Source of the DNA: JAJXYP01 sp035541855
GTDB lineage: Bacteria > Patescibacteriota > Minisyncoccia > UBA6257 > 2-01-FULL-56-20
Length of the DNA stretch: 16,109 nucleotides
NCBI GenBank assembly: GCA_035541855.1
Contig: DATKMM010000016.1
Span: 1 to 16,109 of the forward strand
Direction: 5' to 3'
Below are positions 7,224-13,582 of the stretch, piece after piece. The position numbers and the translations under genes are program-made. Within the stretch, counting starts at the first letter, position 1; each line of letters opens with the position of its first letter. The notes beneath the pieces are model-generated. The model saw only the letters and a list, made by a program, of their open reading frames with translations, was not told the DNA's origin and did no database searches.

Positions 7224-7777
7224 ACGATAAACACATCTTCGGCTTTTGGGTCTACCTGATGACCGACCTCATCATGTTCGCGGCGCTCTTCGCGGCGTAC
7301 GCGGTCCTCCGCACGGCGACCTTCGGCGGCCCCGGCCTCGGCAGCCTGCTCAGCCTGAACGGCGCGCTCGCGGAAACGCTCATCCTCCTCACCAGCAGCT
7401 TCACCTGCGGACTGGCCCTGCTCGCGGTCCGGACCGGACGCAAGGGCCAGGCCCTCGCGTGGTTCGCGGGCACGTTCGCCCTCGGCGCCACCTTCCTCGG
7501 GCTTGAGCTCAGCGAGTTCTCCCGGCTTGCCGCGGCCGGCAACGGACCGCAGGCGAACGCCGCGCTCTCATCGTTCTTCACGCTCGTCGGCACGCACGGC
7601 CTCCATATCGCCGTCGGCCTGCTTTGGATGGCGGTCGGCATGGTCCAGGTCCAGGTCCGCGGCCTCACGCCTGCCACCAGCTCGAAACTGGAACGCCTGG
7701 CTCTTTTTTGGCACTTCCTCGACATCGTCTGGATATTCATCTTCACTGTCGTATATTTAATGGGCGCCGCGTTATAA
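7220..7777 (+). CDS. cyoC: Cytochrome bo3 quinol oxidase subunit III
   Basis: The 185-residue membrane protein starts MNDKHIFGFWVYLMTDLIMF and has about five hydrophobic helices, as in CyoC. The subunit III hallmark GTHGLHIAVGLLWM lies near residues 130–143, and the C-terminus has the conserved WHFLDIVWIFIFTVVYL. It is slightly shorter than E. coli CyoC (204). Its ATG overlaps the cyoB stop (ATGA), so translation is probably coupled. A longer open frame beginning at 7088 lies inside cyoB and was not used. Confidence 0.95.
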   Translation: MNDKHIFGFWVYLMTDLIMFAALFAAYAVLRTATFGGPGLGSLLSLNGALAETLILLTSSFTCGLALLAVRTGRKGQALAWFAGTFALGATFLGLELSEFSRLAAAGNGPQANAALSSFFTLVGTHGLHIAVGLLWMAVGMVQVQVRGLTPATSSKLERLALFWHFLDIVWIFIFTVVYLMGAAL

Positions 7778-7781
7778 TCCC

Positions 7782-8138
7782 ATGAAAAACGAAAAAGCTT
7801 ACGTGATCGGCTTCTCGCTTTCCATCCTCCTGACCCTCGCGGCCTACGTCCTCGTGGAGATCCACGCCGGCTCGGCGCATGAAACCATCTCGCCCGCCGT
7901 GCTCATCCCCCTTATCCTCGGATTCGCCGTCCTGCAGCTCGTGGTCCAGATGTTCTTCTTCCTGCACGTCGGCGCGAAACCCGGCCGGACCTGGAAACTT
8001 GCCATCTTCTTCACCACGCTCGGCCTGGTCCTCATCATCACGGTCGGTTCGCTCTGGATCATGGACCACCTGAACTACAACATGATGGCCGATCCCGCCC
8101 AGATGCAGCAATACATCAACGACCAGCAGGGGTTCTGA
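7782..8138 (+). CDS. cyoD: Cytochrome bo3 quinol oxidase subunit IV
   Basis: The 118-residue protein has three hydrophobic segments (about 7–26, 38–58 and 71–91) and the CyoD pattern LQLVVQMFFFLHVG followed by W…FF. It is the small subunit that stabilises the oxidase. It starts four bases after cyoC and ends three bases before the convergent YihY gene. No terminator hairpin fits between the two stops. Confidence 0.93.
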   Translation: MKNEKAYVIGFSLSILLTLAAYVLVEIHAGSAHETISPAVLIPLILGFAVLQLVVQMFFFLHVGAKPGRTWKLAIFFTTLGLVLIITVGSLWIMDHLNYNMMADPAQMQQYINDQQGF

Positions 8139-8141
8139 GCA

Positions 8142-8945
8142 TCAATCTTCCGGCAGCGCGTACGCCACCTCCGCGCCGAAAAGGAAAAGCATCGAGGAAT
8201 AGTAGACCCACGTCAGGAAAGCGATGATCCCGCCGGCGATACCGTACGAACCGATCAGGCCCTTGCCGAAGACCCATCCCAGCGCATACTCTCCGGCGAC
8301 CAGAAAGACGGTCGTGACGAGAGCGCCCGTGACCGCATGCCGGACCGAAAGCGGCTCCGAAGGCAGGTAGCGGTAGACCAGGGCGAAAAGCAGCGTCGCC
8401 ACGGTAAACAAAAGCACGAAGTTAAGGAAATATAAAAACCAGAGCGGCGCGCCGGATTGCCGGCTTAGGAACTCCTGCAGGTTCGAAACGCCGGTCGTCG
8501 TGAAGAAAAAGACCGCCATCAGGAACCCGGTCAGCAGGATAAGGAAAAACGCCTTCACGTGATGCCTGAAAAATCCGATCCATCCCGACGACCGCGACTG
8601 CCTCCTGGCGATGACGTCGAACGCCTCGCTCACCTCGACGAAAAAGTTCGTGGCGGCGAAGACGAAAACCAAAAGCCCGATGACGGTTATCACCGGGTTC
8701 GCCGAAGCGCGGTACGGCGCCGCCATCTGCTGGACGAGCTGCGCCGAAGAGGCGCCGGCAAACCGGCCGACATTCTGCACCAGCAGCGCCTCCATCGTCC
8801 GCACGCCGAAGACCGATTCGGTCAAGGCCGACAGGAGAAACAAAAACGGCGCGAGCGCCAGCACGGCGTAGAATGCCAGGGCCGCGCCCTGCTTCATCAT
8901 CCCCTGCGTCCGCCAGCGGCGGAAAGCGGTCCGTATGACCTGCAT
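8142..8945 (-). CDS. YihY/BrkB-family inner-membrane protein
   Basis: This 267-residue protein has about six membrane helices. Features typical of YihY/BrkB (formerly RNase BN) are the early MMKQGAALAFYAVLALAPFLFLL, the central FFLILLTGFLMAVFFF, RYLPSEPLSVRHAVTGAL and the final FLTWVYYSSMLFLFGAEV. The family's function is not established. The ribosome site AGGAGG overlaps the stop of the upstream small gene, 15 bases away, so the two form an operon. Confidence 0.9.
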   Translation of the reverse strand: MQVIRTAFRRWRTQGMMKQGAALAFYAVLALAPFLFLLSALTESVFGVRTMEALLVQNVGRFAGASSAQLVQQMAAPYRASANPVITVIGLLVFVFAATNFFVEVSEAFDVIARRQSRSSGWIGFFRHHVKAFFLILLTGFLMAVFFFTTTGVSNLQEFLSRQSGAPLWFLYFLNFVLLFTVATLLFALVYRYLPSEPLSVRHAVTGALVTTVFLVAGEYALGWVFGKGLIGSYGIAGGIIAFLTWVYYSSMLFLFGAEVAYALPED

Positions 8946-8960
8946 GCTCTTGGCGCCCTC

Positions 8961-9176
8961 CTATGACGATTGCGGTCCCTGGCCCTGCCGCCGCTCGCGC
9001 CGGCGCTCCATCCATTCCTGCCGCCGCCTGCGGCGGGCGGACCCGCGCACCATGAGCAGGATGCCGATCGCGAGAAGAACAATGCCCCACAGCATCCCGC
9101 CCGAAAACGACCCGAAAACGCCCAACGACTCCAGCAGAAGGACCGCCCCGATGATGATAAATATTATTCCTATCAT
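8961..9176 (-). CDS. Small two-helix membrane protein (DUF5668-like)
   Basis: The protein has 71 residues, with two hydrophobic helices (about 1–15 and 28–44), the second bordered by GGMLWGIVLLAIGILLMVRG. A very basic tail (SARRRRRQEWMERRRERR) presumably stays in the cytoplasm. The pattern matches LiaF/DUF5668-type transmembrane proteins. I chose the ATG at 9176 over an open-frame start at 9200, because the extended −10 box lies exactly six bases upstream of 9176 and the earlier start would sit upstream of the −10. It is first in a two-gene operon with the YihY gene. Confidence 0.8.
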   Translation of the reverse strand: MIGIIFIIIGAVLLLESLGVFGSFSGGMLWGIVLLAIGILLMVRGSARRRRRQEWMERRRERRQGQGPQSS

Positions 9177-9182
9177 ATTTTT

Positions 9183-9191
9183 ATTATAGCA
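9183..9191 (-). promoter_or_regulatory. Extended −10 promoter for the small membrane protein
   Basis: TGCTATAAT on the minus strand ends six bases before the ATG at 9176, placing the predicted transcription start on the start codon itself. Confidence 0.6.
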
Positions 9192-9272
9192 CAATGCCAC
9201 TATTCAGCGACAATGCCCCTTGTGCAAAATCATGGTTTGTGATACGGTTTTAACGGAATTTTGGAGGCACCT

Positions 9273-9587
9273 ATGTCGCGCCTGCTCGAAGAGTATGAGA
9301 GTTCCTGCGAAGGCAAGATACGATTCCGGACGGAATGGGAGGCCGATGTAGCCGCGTGGATGTTCGAAGGGTTCTACTTCGAACGAATGAATCATTATCA
9401 TTGCTGGTTTTGCGGCCAATGGCACTTCGGCCATGATCGACCGTCGGCAACATATCGGCTTCAGTGGGCGCTCCAACGGGTCGCCCACTTTTTTATTCCC
9501 GATCGGGCGCGGCGCGGACGATACCCGCCACTATCTCCTCCGTCTTTCTCACAAGGCCGATGCGCGGAAATGTCTTCGCGATCGTAA
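9273..9587 (+). CDS. Small zinc-finger-like protein, no stop codon before its terminator
   Basis: The ATG at 9273 follows a clean GGAGG five bases upstream. The first 60 or so residues are acidic/aromatic (CEGKIRFRTEWEADVAAWMF) and end in HCWFCGQWHFGH, a CX2CX3HX2H zinc site of the kind common in tiny proteins of CPR and phage genomes. The frame continues to a stop at 9587, which is beyond the intrinsic terminator at 9463–9494 and overlaps the end of the convergent isochorismatase gene by 95 bases. Residues after about 62 are low-quality sequence read through the hairpin, so the natural protein probably ended earlier and the original stop seems to be lost. Confidence 0.6.
   Translation: MSRLLEEYESSCEGKIRFRTEWEADVAAWMFEGFYFERMNHYHCWFCGQWHFGHDRPSATYRLQWALQRVAHFFIPDRARRGRYPPLSPPSFSQGRCAEMSSRS
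9463..9494 (+). terminator. Intrinsic terminator inside the small zinc-finger frame
   Basis: AGTGGGCG (9463–9470) pairs with CGCCCACT (9482–9489) around an 11-base loop, and the run of six T's is 9489–9494. It faces rightward. The leftward strand has no T-run after the stem, so it does not serve the convergent gene. Confidence 0.8.
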
Positions 9588-10089
9588 ATATATGCTCTTC
9601 CGCCGTCATCGCCGCCATGGCGTCTTCCGCGAAAATCTGGTGATAGCCATATTCATACGCGAACCGCGCCGTGCTTTCGACGCCGATGTTGGTCGCGATG
9701 CCGCACAAGACCATGGTGGTTATGCCGCGCCTTCGGAATTCGAGGTCAAGCTCCGTCCCGTAGAAAGCGCCCCACTGGTGCTTCGTGATCACAAAGTCGC
9801 CCGGCTTCGGACCCAGTTCGGGGACGATATCAGCCCAATCCGGCTGGGGAACCTGGGTCCACGGCTTCGCATCAGCGACGGGATGCAGCGCGTCTTTCCC
9901 GTCGGGAGACGGCGTGACGCGCACCAGGAACACCGGCATTCCGTTCTTCCTGAAAGCATCGGCGATCGCAGCCGCGTTCTTTATCACGACATCGGACGCA
10001 TATGGAGCGACTGGCCTTGCCGCGATGCCTTTCTGGAGGTCGATGACGACCAACGCGGTTTTTGACTTATCGATGGATAGATCGCCCAT
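9493..10089 (-). CDS. Isochorismatase-fold hydrolase with Gly at the nucleophile position
   Basis: This 198-residue cysteine-hydrolase-superfamily protein has D17 in VVIDLQKGI, K103 in FVITKHQWGAF and the motif CGIATNIGVESTAR (129–142). Amidases of this superfamily (nicotinamidase, carbamoylsarcosine hydrolase) place the catalytic Cys in that motif. Here the aligned residue is G136, as in EntB-type isochorismatase. The fold is certain; the substrate is unknown, and nothing nearby suggests siderophore or phenazine synthesis. The start at 10089 is chosen over a longer frame (to 10224) because the family N-terminus begins there and the −10 box lies seven bases upstream. Confidence 0.88.
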   Translation of the reverse strand: MGDLSIDKSKTALVVIDLQKGIAARPVAPYASDVVIKNAAAIADAFRKNGMPVFLVRVTPSPDGKDALHPVADAKPWTQVPQPDWADIVPELGPKPGDFVITKHQWGAFYGTELDLEFRRRGITTMVLCGIATNIGVESTARFAYEYGYHQIFAEDAMAAMTAEEHIFTIAKTFPRIGLVRKTEEIVAGIVRAAPDRE

Positions 10090-10096
10090 ACCTTTT

Positions 10097-10105
10097 ATAC
10101 TACCA
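10097..10105 (-). promoter_or_regulatory. Extended −10 promoter overlapping the glycosyltransferase stop
   Basis: TGGTAGTAT on the minus strand ends seven bases before the isochorismatase ATG. The 14-mer TGGTAGTATAAAAG recurs exactly before the DinB gene. The TAG in the box is also the stop codon of the glycosyltransferase. Confidence 0.55.
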
Positions 10106-10909
10106 CTTTCGCATACGTTTCTCGACCTGCTCGCTTTGGGATACCCGCGATTTCCCGCTCGATCGAAACCCCTGCGGCCATTTCTTACGGAAATACGCCC
10201 GTGATTCCCTGAAAATCTTTGCATTAGGGGGCTGGATATCGCTCCGGTAATAGAAATGGGTTATCACGGCGTTATAGACGAAAAATATCTTCCACTGCTT
10301 CGTCTTCAGTGAATTGCAAACATCCCCTTCCTCGAAATAGAGAAAGAGGTTTTCGTCGAACCCGCCGATCTCGTCGAACGCCCGCCTCCTGAAGAACAGG
10401 GCGCTCCCCGCAATAGGGTTGAACTCAAGGGCCGTCGTATTCGGCCAGATGGTGGCGCCAAGGAATTTTTCGAAGAAGCTTTTCAGCGTAAACCGTTTCG
10501 GCCAGAACGTTCTCTTGTGCCACCAGAAACCGATGGGCTCTTCGACCCGGGGGCCGCATAAGCCCGCTTCGGGATGCGCCTCCATGAAGTCGTACAGCGT
10601 TTTTATGGCGTTTTTCGAGACGACCGTGTCGGGATTGAGCGCAAAGAGGTATTCGCCGCTTTCTTTTTTGGCCAAGAGGTTGTGCCCCGCGCCGAACCCC
10701 AGATTTTTGCCGGAGCGATAGAACGCGACCGGCTCATTTTCATATCTCGCTTCAAGGTCGGCGATGTCCTCTCCGGAACCATTTTCAAGCACCAAAACCT
10801 TGAAGGTGATCCCCGAATCCTTCATCCCCGCCATGACACTGTCCACGCAGTCCGACAGGTGCCGTTTCGTTTTATAGGAAACAATCTGCACCACGATATG
10901 ATCTTTCAT
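10100..10909 (-). CDS. GT2-family glycosyltransferase (rhamnosyltransferase-like)
   Basis: This 269-residue GT-A protein shows IVSYKTKRHLSDCVDSV at the N-terminus, VLENGSGED, NLGFGAGHN (about 88–96), the metal/nucleotide motif ALNPDT (114–119) and the acceptor-side patch GGFDENLFLYFEEGDVC. This set is typical of WbbL/RfbF-type sugar transferases in surface polysaccharide synthesis. No transmembrane segment is visible. No other glycan gene is in the window. It lies 24 bases after the DinB gene with a small CCCGC/GCGGG hairpin between them, and may be cotranscribed with it. Confidence 0.92.
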   Translation of the reverse strand: MKDHIVVQIVSYKTKRHLSDCVDSVMAGMKDSGITFKVLVLENGSGEDIADLEARYENEPVAFYRSGKNLGFGAGHNLLAKKESGEYLFALNPDTVVSKNAIKTLYDFMEAHPEAGLCGPRVEEPIGFWWHKRTFWPKRFTLKSFFEKFLGATIWPNTTALEFNPIAGSALFFRRRAFDEIGGFDENLFLYFEEGDVCNSLKTKQWKIFFVYNAVITHFYYRSDIQPPNAKIFRESRAYFRKKWPQGFRSSGKSRVSQSEQVEKRMRKW

Positions 10910-10933
10910 GGGATCATCCCGCCCGGCGGGGCG

Positions 10934-11428
10934 TTACCCCCAACCCTCGTCGCCGGAAGCGCCATACACCGCAGGGTGCGGAATGCCATTCATCTTGAGA
11001 TACACGCCGAGCTGGGCCCGATGATGCACGAGATGGTTGATGGTCTGCCGGAGCGTGGCGCCGCGCGTGGATCCCATCAGCACCTTGTCCTTCATCCTGA
11101 GCTCCCACTTGTCCGCGAGCGTCTTATCGTCCATAGCCGCGAGCGCGCTCCGCGCCGCCGCCACGCCGCCATCGAACACGGCGAGAAGCTCATTCACGTT
11201 CGCGGGCTGCGGCGGCATCTTATAGGTCGCAAGGTCAATATGGTCATCGTTCACGATACCCACGATCCAGCCCGGTATCCCGGCCACCGTATACGCCAGC
11301 CTGCCGAGCGGCATGGACCTCGGGCTTGGCGCGAACTCTGGCTTGTCGTACGGTACGCGCCCGAGCATCTTGCGCGTCACCGGCATCTCCTCGTTGAATT
11401 CCTCTAAAATATCCTGCTTGGTCATCAT
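10934..11428 (-). CDS. DinB/YfiT-like four-helix protein
   Basis: The protein has 164 residues. MPLGRLAYTVAGIPGWIVGI (39–58) and the C-terminal TLRQTINHLVHHRAQLGVYLKMNGI (125–149) are characteristic of the DinB superfamily of metal-binding or thiol-dependent enzymes. The HxxxH pair (H132, H136) is present. The first metal histidine, usually in LATHxAE, is replaced by T47, so metal binding may be impaired. Two adjacent ATGs (11428 and 11425) are possible starts. The first lies six bases after the −10 box. Confidence 0.85.
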   Translation of the reverse strand: MMTKQDILEEFNEEMPVTRKMLGRVPYDKPEFAPSPRSMPLGRLAYTVAGIPGWIVGIVNDDHIDLATYKMPPQPANVNELLAVFDGGVAAARSALAAMDDKTLADKWELRMKDKVLMGSTRGATLRQTINHLVHHRAQLGVYLKMNGIPHPAVYGASGDEGWG

Positions 11429-11434
11429 GCTTTT

Positions 11435-11443
11435 ATACTACCA
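11435..11443 (-). promoter_or_regulatory. Extended −10 promoter for the DinB-like gene
   Basis: TGGTAGTAT, followed by AAAAGC and then ATG, gives a six-base gap and a predicted leaderless mRNA. The sequence is nearly identical to the isochorismatase promoter at 10097–10105. Confidence 0.55.
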
Positions 11444-11446
11444 TAT

Positions 11447-11626
11447 TCAATGCCGAATCTTATCGTGTGTCCGCGGCACCCGCTTAGCGTTTCCCAACTT
11501 ATTGAACCCGGTTTCCTCTTTGATTTCCCTGAGAATAGCTTTCTTAGGGTCTTCGCCGTATTCAACATCACCTCCGGGCAGATCCCACTTTAATGGATTC
11601 GAGGGTGCGGTCTCGGTTCTGCGCAT
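11447..11626 (-). pseudogene. Nudix hydrolase fragment
   Basis: The leftward frame from the ATG at 11626 encodes 59 residues: MRRTETAPSNPLKWDLPGG, then a complete Nudix box of form GX5EX7REUXEEXGU (around residues 19–41, ending REIKEETGF). It stops 18 residues after the box. Nudix domains have about 130–150 residues, so both the N-terminal strands and the C-terminal half are missing. An in-frame TAA lies just upstream at 11648–11650. The only upstream purine-rich patch is GGGAGGGG, 14 bases away. It is most likely a decayed remnant, or a sequencing frameshift. Confidence 0.75.
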
Positions 11627-11755
11627 GGTTAAGAATTTACCCCTCCCTTACCGCATGTTATAGAAACAAGGTGATAATACATCCGCACCAGATTCTCATG
11701 GTCATTCCTACCTTTAAGATTTTTGTGCCGCGAATCTTCTATATCCTCCGTAGAG

Positions 11756-11920
11756 CTAGAAGAGAATCGTCACCGACTTGGTCTCCCGTGGAATGGTCAT
11801 CGTAACGGTCCCTGCATGCGCGTTGCTCTCAGCCGTAGCTTCTTCCGTAAAGAGGTCGCTCAACGGCATTTCGAGGATTGCGCACAAACTGGCGAGTTCG
11901 CGGACGCTAACGATTTCCAT
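11756..11920 (-). pseudogene. Possible remnant of an XRE-type helix-turn-helix regulator
   Basis: A 54-codon leftward frame encodes VRELASLCAILEMPLSDLF near its start, which resembles the last helices of XRE/Cro-type DNA-binding domains. A Thr-rich tail follows, ending TIPRETKSVTILF. The recognition helices that should precede it are absent, and an in-frame TAA lies five codons upstream of the ATG. No ribosome site is visible. It lies 28 bases after the HIT gene. The resemblance is short, so the call is tentative. It could be a small intact gene of unknown function. Confidence 0.35.
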
Positions 11921-11948
11921 GGATAAAATCGGTCTTTGTTATTGACTT

Positions 11949-12386
11949 TCATTTCAGTTTCGCAGTAATCTGCTTTGAAATATCTTGCAATTCAGCTTCC
12001 GGCGTCGTCTCGCGCGATCCGGGACGATACAGGAATTTGCGCGGCTCGTACTCCGTAATCCCTTCGTCGCCCTGCTTGCGCGGGACGATGTGGAGATGAA
12101 AATGCGGAATGGATTGTCCAGCAATCCTTTCCTCGTTCCACGCATGATGAAATCCCTCCGCGCCGAAGAGTTCCCCTAACGCCCCCTTGACCTCCTCCAT
12201 CAATTTGAAAATCGCTGCTTTCTCGTCGTCGGTCAACTCCTTGAATTTCTGCACATGGCGCACTGGCGCGACAAGCGTATGACCGGGCGTGATCGGGATA
12301 TTCGTAAGGAACGCCCACGCAAGCCCGTTGGACTTGATCATACGAGCTTTGATTTCCGGCAGGGTGCAATAGACGCAATCAACCAT
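11949..12386 (-). CDS. HIT-family (histidine triad) protein
   Basis: This 145-residue protein has the classic layout: an N-terminal CVYC zinc pair (C4, C7), FLTNIPITPGHTLVAPVRHV (26–45), and the triad HFHLH (H95, H97, H99) followed by IVPR. HIT proteins are nucleotide-phosphate hydrolases or transferases of the Hint/Ap4A-hydrolase type. The exact substrate cannot be told. A −10 box sits eight bases before the ATG. Confidence 0.93.
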   Translation of the reverse strand: MVDCVYCTLPEIKARMIKSNGLAWAFLTNIPITPGHTLVAPVRHVQKFKELTDDEKAAIFKLMEEVKGALGELFGAEGFHHAWNEERIAGQSIPHFHLHIVPRKQGDEGITEYEPRKFLYRPGSRETTPEAELQDISKQITAKLK

Positions 12387-12394
12387 CGATTGCC

Positions 12395-12400
12395 ATTATA
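12395..12400 (-). promoter_or_regulatory. −10 box for the HIT gene
   Basis: TATAAT on the minus strand has eight bases between it and the ATG at 12386, and no Shine-Dalgarno is present. It fits the leaderless pattern seen elsewhere in the window. Confidence 0.55.
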
Positions 12401-12534
12401 GCCCACTTTTCTGGATAAAAAAACGACCTAGACGCCGTGTCCGCTTATCAATCAGCGCTTCGCCCACTAGACCTCTCCATGAGCACTCGTAAGCCAGCAT
12501 TTCCGCTGGGAGCTGGTAAATGTAATGGCCAAAC

Positions 12535-12570
12535 AAAAAAGACAGCCGAACGTCCGAGTGAACGTGGCTG
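12535..12570 (-). terminator. Intrinsic terminator after the 155-residue membrane-anchored protein
   Basis: Leftward, CAGCCACGT pairs with ACGTTCGGCTG (a two-base bulge in the stem), and a T-rich run follows (complement of 12535–12540). It begins 19 bases after the stop at 12589. Confidence 0.75.
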
Positions 12571-12588
12571 CCGGAAAGGGCTGCGATG

Positions 12589-13056
12589 TCAGAAGAAGTC
12601 CGAATACGTGGGACAACCAGCCTCCACGAAGAACTTTCCCGGAGGCGTATAGATGTCGGTGATGCCAAGCGTAACCTCCGCCGACGTACACGCCGCAGCG
12701 AATTGGGAATACTGTGGCCGCGACTGCTTGAAGAGCTGGTCGCGCTGGCCCAGCAAGCGGAAGTAGCGGTCGCGCGCTTCCTGCGACTCACCGACCCGCG
12801 ACTCCGCTTCGCTGATTTGGTCGTTCAGGTCCTTGAACTCCTTTTCGGGGAGCTGCCCGTGGAGTTCGAAGAGTCGGCTGACCGCTTTCGGAATAGCGGC
12901 TTCTTTCGCCGCCGAATCCCTCGGGCGCGACATGTTGAAATACCTTGCAAATTCCTGACGCGGGACAACCTCTGTCTGCCATATGTCGTATCCGACCCAT
13001 CCAACCAAGCCGAAAACGAGCAGCACGCAGCAGATGAGGCCAATCAGTTGCTTCAT
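12589..13056 (-). CDS. Membrane-anchored coiled-coil hypothetical protein
   Basis: The protein has 155 residues. One hydrophobic segment (about 4–23, IGLICCVLLVFGLVGWVGYD) acts as a signal or anchor. It is followed by a charged, probably helical stretch (about 62–110, rich in E, K, Q and R) and a short C-terminal piece with two cysteines (CTSAEV…AGCPTY). I do not recognise a family. It has the best promoter in the window (13117–13145), a GGCTG/CAGCC hairpin in its leader and AAGGAGG seven bases before the ATG. With its own terminator it is a monocistronic unit. Overlapping rightward frames are antisense shadows. Confidence 0.75.
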   Translation of the reverse strand: MKQLIGLICCVLLVFGLVGWVGYDIWQTEVVPRQEFARYFNMSRPRDSAAKEAAIPKAVSRLFELHGQLPEKEFKDLNDQISEAESRVGESQEARDRYFRLLGQRDQLFKQSRPQYSQFAAACTSAEVTLGITDIYTPPGKFFVEAGCPTYSDFF

Positions 13057-13116
13057 ATACGACTACCTCCTTATGTATCGGAGATGGCTGTTGCTACAGC
13101 CAATCCAACTGCCAAT

Positions 13117-13145
13117 ATTATAATTCTTTATATTTTACTTGTCAA
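13117..13145 (-). promoter_or_regulatory. Perfect σ70-type consensus promoter
   Basis: Leftward TTGACA (13145–13140), a 17-base spacer and TATAAT (13122–13117) match both consensus hexamers exactly. The predicted start is near 13110, giving a leader of about 54 bases. Confidence 0.85.
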
Positions 13146-13151
13146 ATAACC

Positions 13152-13175
13152 AAAAACTCTGCAAAATGCAGAGTT
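13152..13175 (-). terminator. Intrinsic terminator after the 59-residue zinc-ribbon gene
   Basis: Leftward, AACTCTGCA pairs perfectly with TGCAGAGTT around a TTT loop, followed by a run of T's. It is 28 bases downstream of the stop at 13203 and just upstream of the consensus promoter. Confidence 0.8.
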
Positions 13176-13202
13176 CTGGATAAGCAGTTGCGGAAAGCTC
13201 GC

Positions 13203-13382
13203 TTAGCGCTTCGCCTTATTTTTTAATTTAACTTTTATTTCCCGGGCATAGTTATTCTCTCGCCCACACCATGGGCAAAACCAAATATGTTTATTAATTG
13301 GCGCATCGCCTATTGACCACCACTTCCTACAATGAGAACATCGAAAATGATTAAGTTGCTCAACGACCCTCGCAATCTTCAT
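13203..13382 (-). CDS. Small zinc-ribbon protein (59 residues)
   Basis: From the ATG at 13382 the protein contains CSHC (near 16–19) and CPWC (near 36–39), a four-cysteine zinc ribbon. It has a tryptophan-rich centre (RKWWSIGDAP) and a basic tail (KVKLKNKAKR). Function unknown; similar one-domain ribbons are common in CPR genomes. The open frame runs up to 13607, but that extension reads through two terminator hairpins. The −10 box six bases before 13382 decides the start. Confidence 0.75.
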   Translation of the reverse strand: MKIARVVEQLNHFRCSHCRKWWSIGDAPINKHIWFCPWCGRENNYAREIKVKLKNKAKR

Positions 13383-13388
13383 GTGCTC

Positions 13389-13394
13389 ATTATA
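13389..13394 (-). promoter_or_regulatory. −10 box for the zinc-ribbon gene
   Basis: TATAAT on the minus strand is six bases before the ATG at 13382. It abuts the T-run of the preceding terminator, so one transcript ends where the next begins. Confidence 0.6.
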
Positions 13395-13395
13395 C

Positions 13396-13424
13396 AAAAA
13401 ACAGCTCCATTTCTGAAGCTGTTT
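13396..13424 (-). terminator. Intrinsic terminator upstream of the zinc-ribbon gene
   Basis: Leftward, AAACAGCT pairs with AGCTGTTT around a ten-base loop, and the stem runs into six T's. Confidence 0.75.
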
Positions 13425-13470
13425 CCATATTTCCCTCTGCGGCGCTCTCTTACCGCTTGGCCCACTGGGG

Positions 13471-13490
13471 GCGGACAAGTGTCCGCTTTT
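13471..13490 (+). terminator. Short hairpin with T-run, no matching gene
   Basis: GCGGAC-AAGT-GTCCGC followed by TTTT faces rightward. No rightward gene precedes it, so it may be a remnant or fortuitous. Confidence 0.3.
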
Positions 13491-13527
13491 CAGGCACCAA
13501 AGCGATAAGTATTCGGATTTTGGGGAT

Positions 13528-13554
13528 AAAAAGACCGGCCATTTCTGGTCGGTC
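13528..13554 (-). terminator. Intrinsic terminator after the 77-residue gene
   Basis: Leftward, GACCGACCA pairs with TGGCCGGTC (one G·T) around GAAA, followed by five T's. It starts 29 bases after the stop at 13583 and probably ends the leftward hypothetical-gene series. Confidence 0.8.
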
Positions 13555-13582
13555 AAAATATTTGCCTTTGCAAGGCGGGAAG

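Noticed and set aside
12586..13149. Rightward open frame of 187 codons opposite the membrane-anchored protein
   Set aside because: The opposite strand has a perfect promoter, a Shine-Dalgarno and a terminator framing the 155-residue gene. The rightward frame has no ribosome site.
13420..13480. tRNA-like D-arm on the minus strand (GGGCCAAGCGGTAAGAGAGC)
   Set aside because: There is no matching TΨC arm, anticodon stem or closing acceptor stem in the following 60 bases. At most it is a tRNA fragment, for instance from an old integration site.
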